From Algoriphagus ratkowskyi (lineage in GTDB: Bacteria > Bacteroidota > Bacteroidia > Cytophagales > Cyclobacteriaceae): 64,000 nt of DNA. How positions within the stretch are numbered: the first letter of the stretch is position 1; each line of letters opens with the position of its first letter. The notes under the pieces were generated by a model that saw nothing but the letters and a program-made list of their open reading frames with translations, searched no databases and was not told the origin of the DNA. Positions 61,487 to 64,000 of the stretch are shown one piece after another. The stretch spans positions 1 through 64,000 of the forward strand of contig NZ_MSSV01000012.1 in NCBI RefSeq assembly GCF_002150505.1, given 5' to 3'. The position numbers and the translations under genes were made by a program.

Positions 61487-62557
61487 TCAGGACCAGGCTT
61501 TTCGTAGAAATTTTAGCCAATTACCATGCATGACTTTGGCGATGTCTTTTTCTGTAAAACCTCTTTTGCGAAGCAACTCTGCAATAGTATTAAGATCAGT
61601 AATTGTATTTATATCGTGAGGAGACTGTTCAGTACCAAAAGCTCCGTCCAGGTCAGAACCAATTCCTATGTGATTGGCATTCCCGGCTATCTGACAAATA
61701 TGTTCCATGTGATCCAACACGGTGTTTAATGTCACATTTCTCTCTTTCGGCGTAGATTTACCTCTTTCCCACCCTGGGCTCAGCATCCAGGCATCCATGG
61801 CTGCACCGATCACAGCACCACGATCAACCAATGCCTTGATCATCTCATCCGAAAATTGTCTGTTGTGGTCTACCAGTGCCCGGCAATTATTATGACTTGC
61901 CCACACTGGCCCATTATAAATCTCCAGCGCTTCCCAAAAAGCCAAATCGCATAGGTGTGTAGTGTCTAAGATTATTCCCAGCTCATCCATTTTGCGAATT
62001 AATGCTTTCCCTTCCGCATTCAAGGGAGCTGAAGCATCTGTGCCGTGCGCATATCTACCAGGTCCGTAATGAGCAGGCCCAAGTGCTCTAAGTCCATATT
62101 CGTATGCTTTTTCTAAATAATCAACCGTCACAATTGAATCTGCTCCTTCGAGAGAAAGAATAAAACCTACTGGCTTTCTAGAATTATCTTCTCCATTTTC
62201 CCAAAGTGCGAGATGCGCATCCAATTCAACAAGATTCGTGATTTGTGCCATTTCGCCTTGTTGTACCATAGTCTGATACCAAGCCAACTGACCTTGACTT
62301 TGAGCCCAAGCTTGAGCCGGAGAATTCCAGCCAGGAAGCGAATTACCCGGCGCAACATAGCGAGCAATTTGCGTAGCGACGACCAAGCCTATATTACCTT
62401 CTCTCAAAGCTGGGAGAGAAACTATTGCATTTCCTCGATCAGGTTTGTCAGACATCCCCTTTTCTCTGGCATTGATTGCTGAAACGGATAATGTCAGGTC
62501 GCGATTCCATTCCAGTGCATTCATACTCAAATCAAGATGGGCGTCTATCGTAAACAT
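61487..62557 (-). CDS. Membrane-dipeptidase-family (M19) peptidase
   Basis: 356 residues. The M19 metal sites are DAHLDLS near residue 5 (HxD), SLEGADS near 126 (Glu), TTHLCDLAFWE near 196, SHNNCRALVDHNRQFSD near 217 and GIGSDLDGAFG near 300. The family cleaves L-Xaa-D-Xaa and similar dipeptides. Without a signal peptide it would be cytoplasmic. It sits 3 bases after the RsmI-like gene, sharing its transcript. Confidence 0.92.
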   Translation of the reverse strand: MFTIDAHLDLSMNALEWNRDLTLSVSAINAREKGMSDKPDRGNAIVSLPALREGNIGLVVATQIARYVAPGNSLPGWNSPAQAWAQSQGQLAWYQTMVQQGEMAQITNLVELDAHLALWENGEDNSRKPVGFILSLEGADSIVTVDYLEKAYEYGLRALGPAHYGPGRYAHGTDASAPLNAEGKALIRKMDELGIILDTTHLCDLAFWEALEIYNGPVWASHNNCRALVDHNRQFSDEMIKALVDRGAVIGAAMDAWMLSPGWERGKSTPKERNVTLNTVLDHMEHICQIAGNANHIGIGSDLDGAFGTEQSPHDINTITDLNTIAELLRKRGFTEKDIAKVMHGNWLKFLRKAWS

Positions 62558-62560
62558 ATT

Positions 62561-63271
62561 TTAAAAGCTTTGAAGTATGAAAACAGTAGGAATTTTATGC
62601 AAGTCAAATGGAAAGTTCTTCCATTCTTCTGCAGTTTTGGTCAGGATCATCTCGTCTGATCCAGTGATATTTTTTGCAATGCAAAGCTTTGTCTGAGGAG
62701 AAAGCACCCGAAGCAGATCTTCCAGCAATTGATTGTTGCGAAAAGGAGTTTCCATAAAGATTTGCGCCCTTCTTTCACGAAGAGATTCAGCTTCGAGCTT
62801 CTTGATTGCTGCAGTTTTATCCTTCTTATCAATAGGTAAATAACCGTGAAAAGCGAAAGATTGTCCAGAAAAACCAGACCCCATCAATGCCATAAACATG
62901 GAACTTGGCCCTGAAAGTGGCACAACTTGAATACCTTTTTTATGTGCATGCTCCACAGCCAGAGCTCCAGGGTCAGCAATACCAGGGCAACCCGCTTCTG
63001 AAATAATTCCGATGTCAGCACCATTCATAAGGGGTTGCATGAGTCGGTTGATGAATTCCGACGAGGTGCCTTTGTCCAAGATCTCCATGTGAATTTGTTC
63101 CAGATTCACCCCCAATTTGAGACTGCTGATGTATCGACGTGCAGTTCGCATATTCTCCACTAGATACACTTTGGTATTCAAGATTACCTCTTTCACCTGA
63201 GGTGAAATGACAGCATCTTGCGTATTGTCTGCTAGTATATTCGGTATGAGGAAGAGTTTTCCTTTGGCCAT
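62561..63271 (-). CDS. RsmI-like SAM-dependent methyltransferase
   Basis: 236 residues of the tetrapyrrole-methylase fold. IGIISEAGCPGIADPGALAV near residue 89 and VVPLSGPSSMFMALMGSGF near 117 match the RsmI-family core (SDAGTPxISDPG, GPCA). The first 40 residues differ from the usual GTLYxVxTPIGN start (KLFLIPNILADNTQDA). It is a divergent paralogue of the 16S rRNA C1402 2'-O-methyltransferase and may have another target. Co-transcribed with the M19 peptidase. Confidence 0.85.
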   Translation of the reverse strand: MAKGKLFLIPNILADNTQDAVISPQVKEVILNTKVYLVENMRTARRYISSLKLGVNLEQIHMEILDKGTSSEFINRLMQPLMNGADIGIISEAGCPGIADPGALAVEHAHKKGIQVVPLSGPSSMFMALMGSGFSGQSFAFHGYLPIDKKDKTAAIKKLEAESLRERRAQIFMETPFRNNQLLEDLLRVLSPQTKLCIAKNITGSDEMILTKTAEEWKNFPFDLHKIPTVFILQSF

Positions 63272-63370
63272 TTTAGGTGTGTTGTTTTAAAAAGAACGGA
63301 AAGTTAGGTGAAATAGGACTTGCTGAGAGCAGAAACTTTCGTGAAATGTTCCAAGAAGTTGATTATAAGG

Positions 63371-64000
63371 TTATTTCAAAAACCTTCTGATTTCGTCAAT
63401 CACCGCATCAGGTTGCTCAGCATGTAACCAATGTCCAGCGTCTGCGATGAATTCCACTTCATTGTGTGGGAAAAATGCATCAATGTCATCCAAATCTGAC
63501 TGCTGAATGTAACTTGAATTTGACCCTGCCATGAAAAGTGTAGGACCTGAAAAACTTTGACCTTCCGGCAATGCAGTCCCTACCTCATTGATGTTCTCAG
63601 TGATTACGGGAAGATTGATTTTCCACATAAAACCATCAACATCTCTACCGAGGCTTTTCAACAAAAACTGCCGAACACCAATTTCTGGGATATATTTGGC
63701 TAATTCGTCGTCGGCTTCCTTTCTAGATTGAATTTCGGTAAGATCAAGTGAATTTAAACCTTCCAGAATACTCTGATGATGTACAGCATAAAATCGCGGT
63801 GCAATATCGGCAACTATCAATTTATCTACTTTCTCCGGATATTTTAACGCAAAGTTCATTACCGTTTTTCCACCCATAGAATGCCCCATCAAGAAAGCTT
63901 TTTTCAAGCCCTCATCATCCATAAGTTCCTTCAAGTCTTCAACCATTACCTCGTAATTCCACTCAGATGATTGAGGAGAATCGCCGTGATTACGTTGATC
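63371..64000 (-). CDS. Alpha/beta-fold hydrolase, N-terminus beyond the window
   Basis: Partial; the frame stays open to the right edge. The codons before the ATG at 63946 read DQRNHGDSPQSSEWNYEV, the usual oxyanion-region segment of YbfF-like hydrolases. The nucleophile elbow GHSMGG lies soon after (MGHSMGGKTVMNFAL). The catalytic histidine is in DAGHWLHAEQPD near the end. It is a small-molecule esterase type; the substrate is unknown. Confidence 0.85.
   Translation of the reverse strand, partial: DQRNHGDSPQSSEWNYEVMVEDLKELMDDEGLKKAFLMGHSMGGKTVMNFALKYPEKVDKLIVADIAPRFYAVHHQSILEGLNSLDLTEIQSRKEADDELAKYIPEIGVRQFLLKSLGRDVDGFMWKINLPVITENINEVGTALPEGQSFSGPTLFMAGSNSSYIQQSDLDDIDAFFPHNEVEFIADAGHWLHAEQPDAVIDEIRRFLK

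Noticed and set aside
1..64000. CRISPR array, toxin-antitoxin pair, restriction or other defence genes
   Set aside because: No regular spaced repeats of 24-40 bases and no recognisable defence domain were seen on either strand.

Overview
The window reads as chromosomal DNA of an aerobic Bacteroidota, most likely the order Cytophagales and close to Cyclobacteriaceae/Algoriphagus. Four things support this. There is a SusC/SusD pair and a PorT-like type IX secretion protein beside menG/ubiE and engB. Several families are typical of the phylum (DUF5606, DUF3810, DUF2007, FKBP lipoproteins, BshC). At least nine exact matches to the Bacteroidota -7 promoter box TAnnTTTG sit just upstream of starts. 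Shine-Dalgarno sequences are nearly absent. The genus is an inference; no 16S rRNA is present.

Layout. 0.1-24.1 kb is mostly core metabolism and housekeeping: folate and bacillithiol enzymes, an M16 protease, ispF-mnmD, two small coiled-coil membrane proteins, Psd, glutamate dehydrogenase, a CPBP protease-DUF2007-cdsA operon, dusB, an EamA exporter, a degenerate LytM protein, DUF3810, an Nfu-type Fe-S carrier, ThuA, a VanX-like dipeptidase, an SDR, porT-menG, engB, DUF5606, a TIM-barrel isomerase, rnhA and marC. 24.4-36.2 kb holds a class V aminotransferase, aroQ, xerD, a GH16 hydrolase, an odd zinc-ribbon SDR, an M20 dipeptidase, DsbD and an alginate-export-like porin. 36.5-43.4 kb holds ndk, nrnA, three tandem FKBP lipoproteins, and the classic rpsP-rimM-trmD-rplS operon, in which S16 carries a long Ala/Pro/Glu repeat tail. 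A tRNA-Arg(CCT) follows.

43.5-61.2 kb is the accessory part, a carbohydrate-utilisation region. It starts with a frameshifted ECF sigma factor. Then come a secreted propeller plus toroid protein and a sialidase-fold protein (minus strand), a divergent FucP-type sugar transporter with a XylR-type regulator, a 68-codon FecR-like stub, SusC and SusD. A minus-strand catabolic set follows: HUMPS-family aldolase/decarboxylase, zinc dehydrogenase without the structural-zinc cysteines, SDR, TIM-barrel isomerase and SMP-30 lactonase. The simplest reading is that surface enzymes trim a glycan, SusCD imports it, the MFS protein takes the sugar into the cell, and the dehydrogenase/lactonase/isomerase set degrades it. 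The substrate cannot be told from sequence. The window ends with an M19 dipeptidase, an RsmI-like methyltransferase and a cut-off alpha/beta hydrolase.

No CRISPR array, insertion sequence, prophage or recognisable defence system is visible. The most unusual non-coding signal is a set of intergenic tracts with a 7-bp period at seven or more separate places, built from different but related heptamers.
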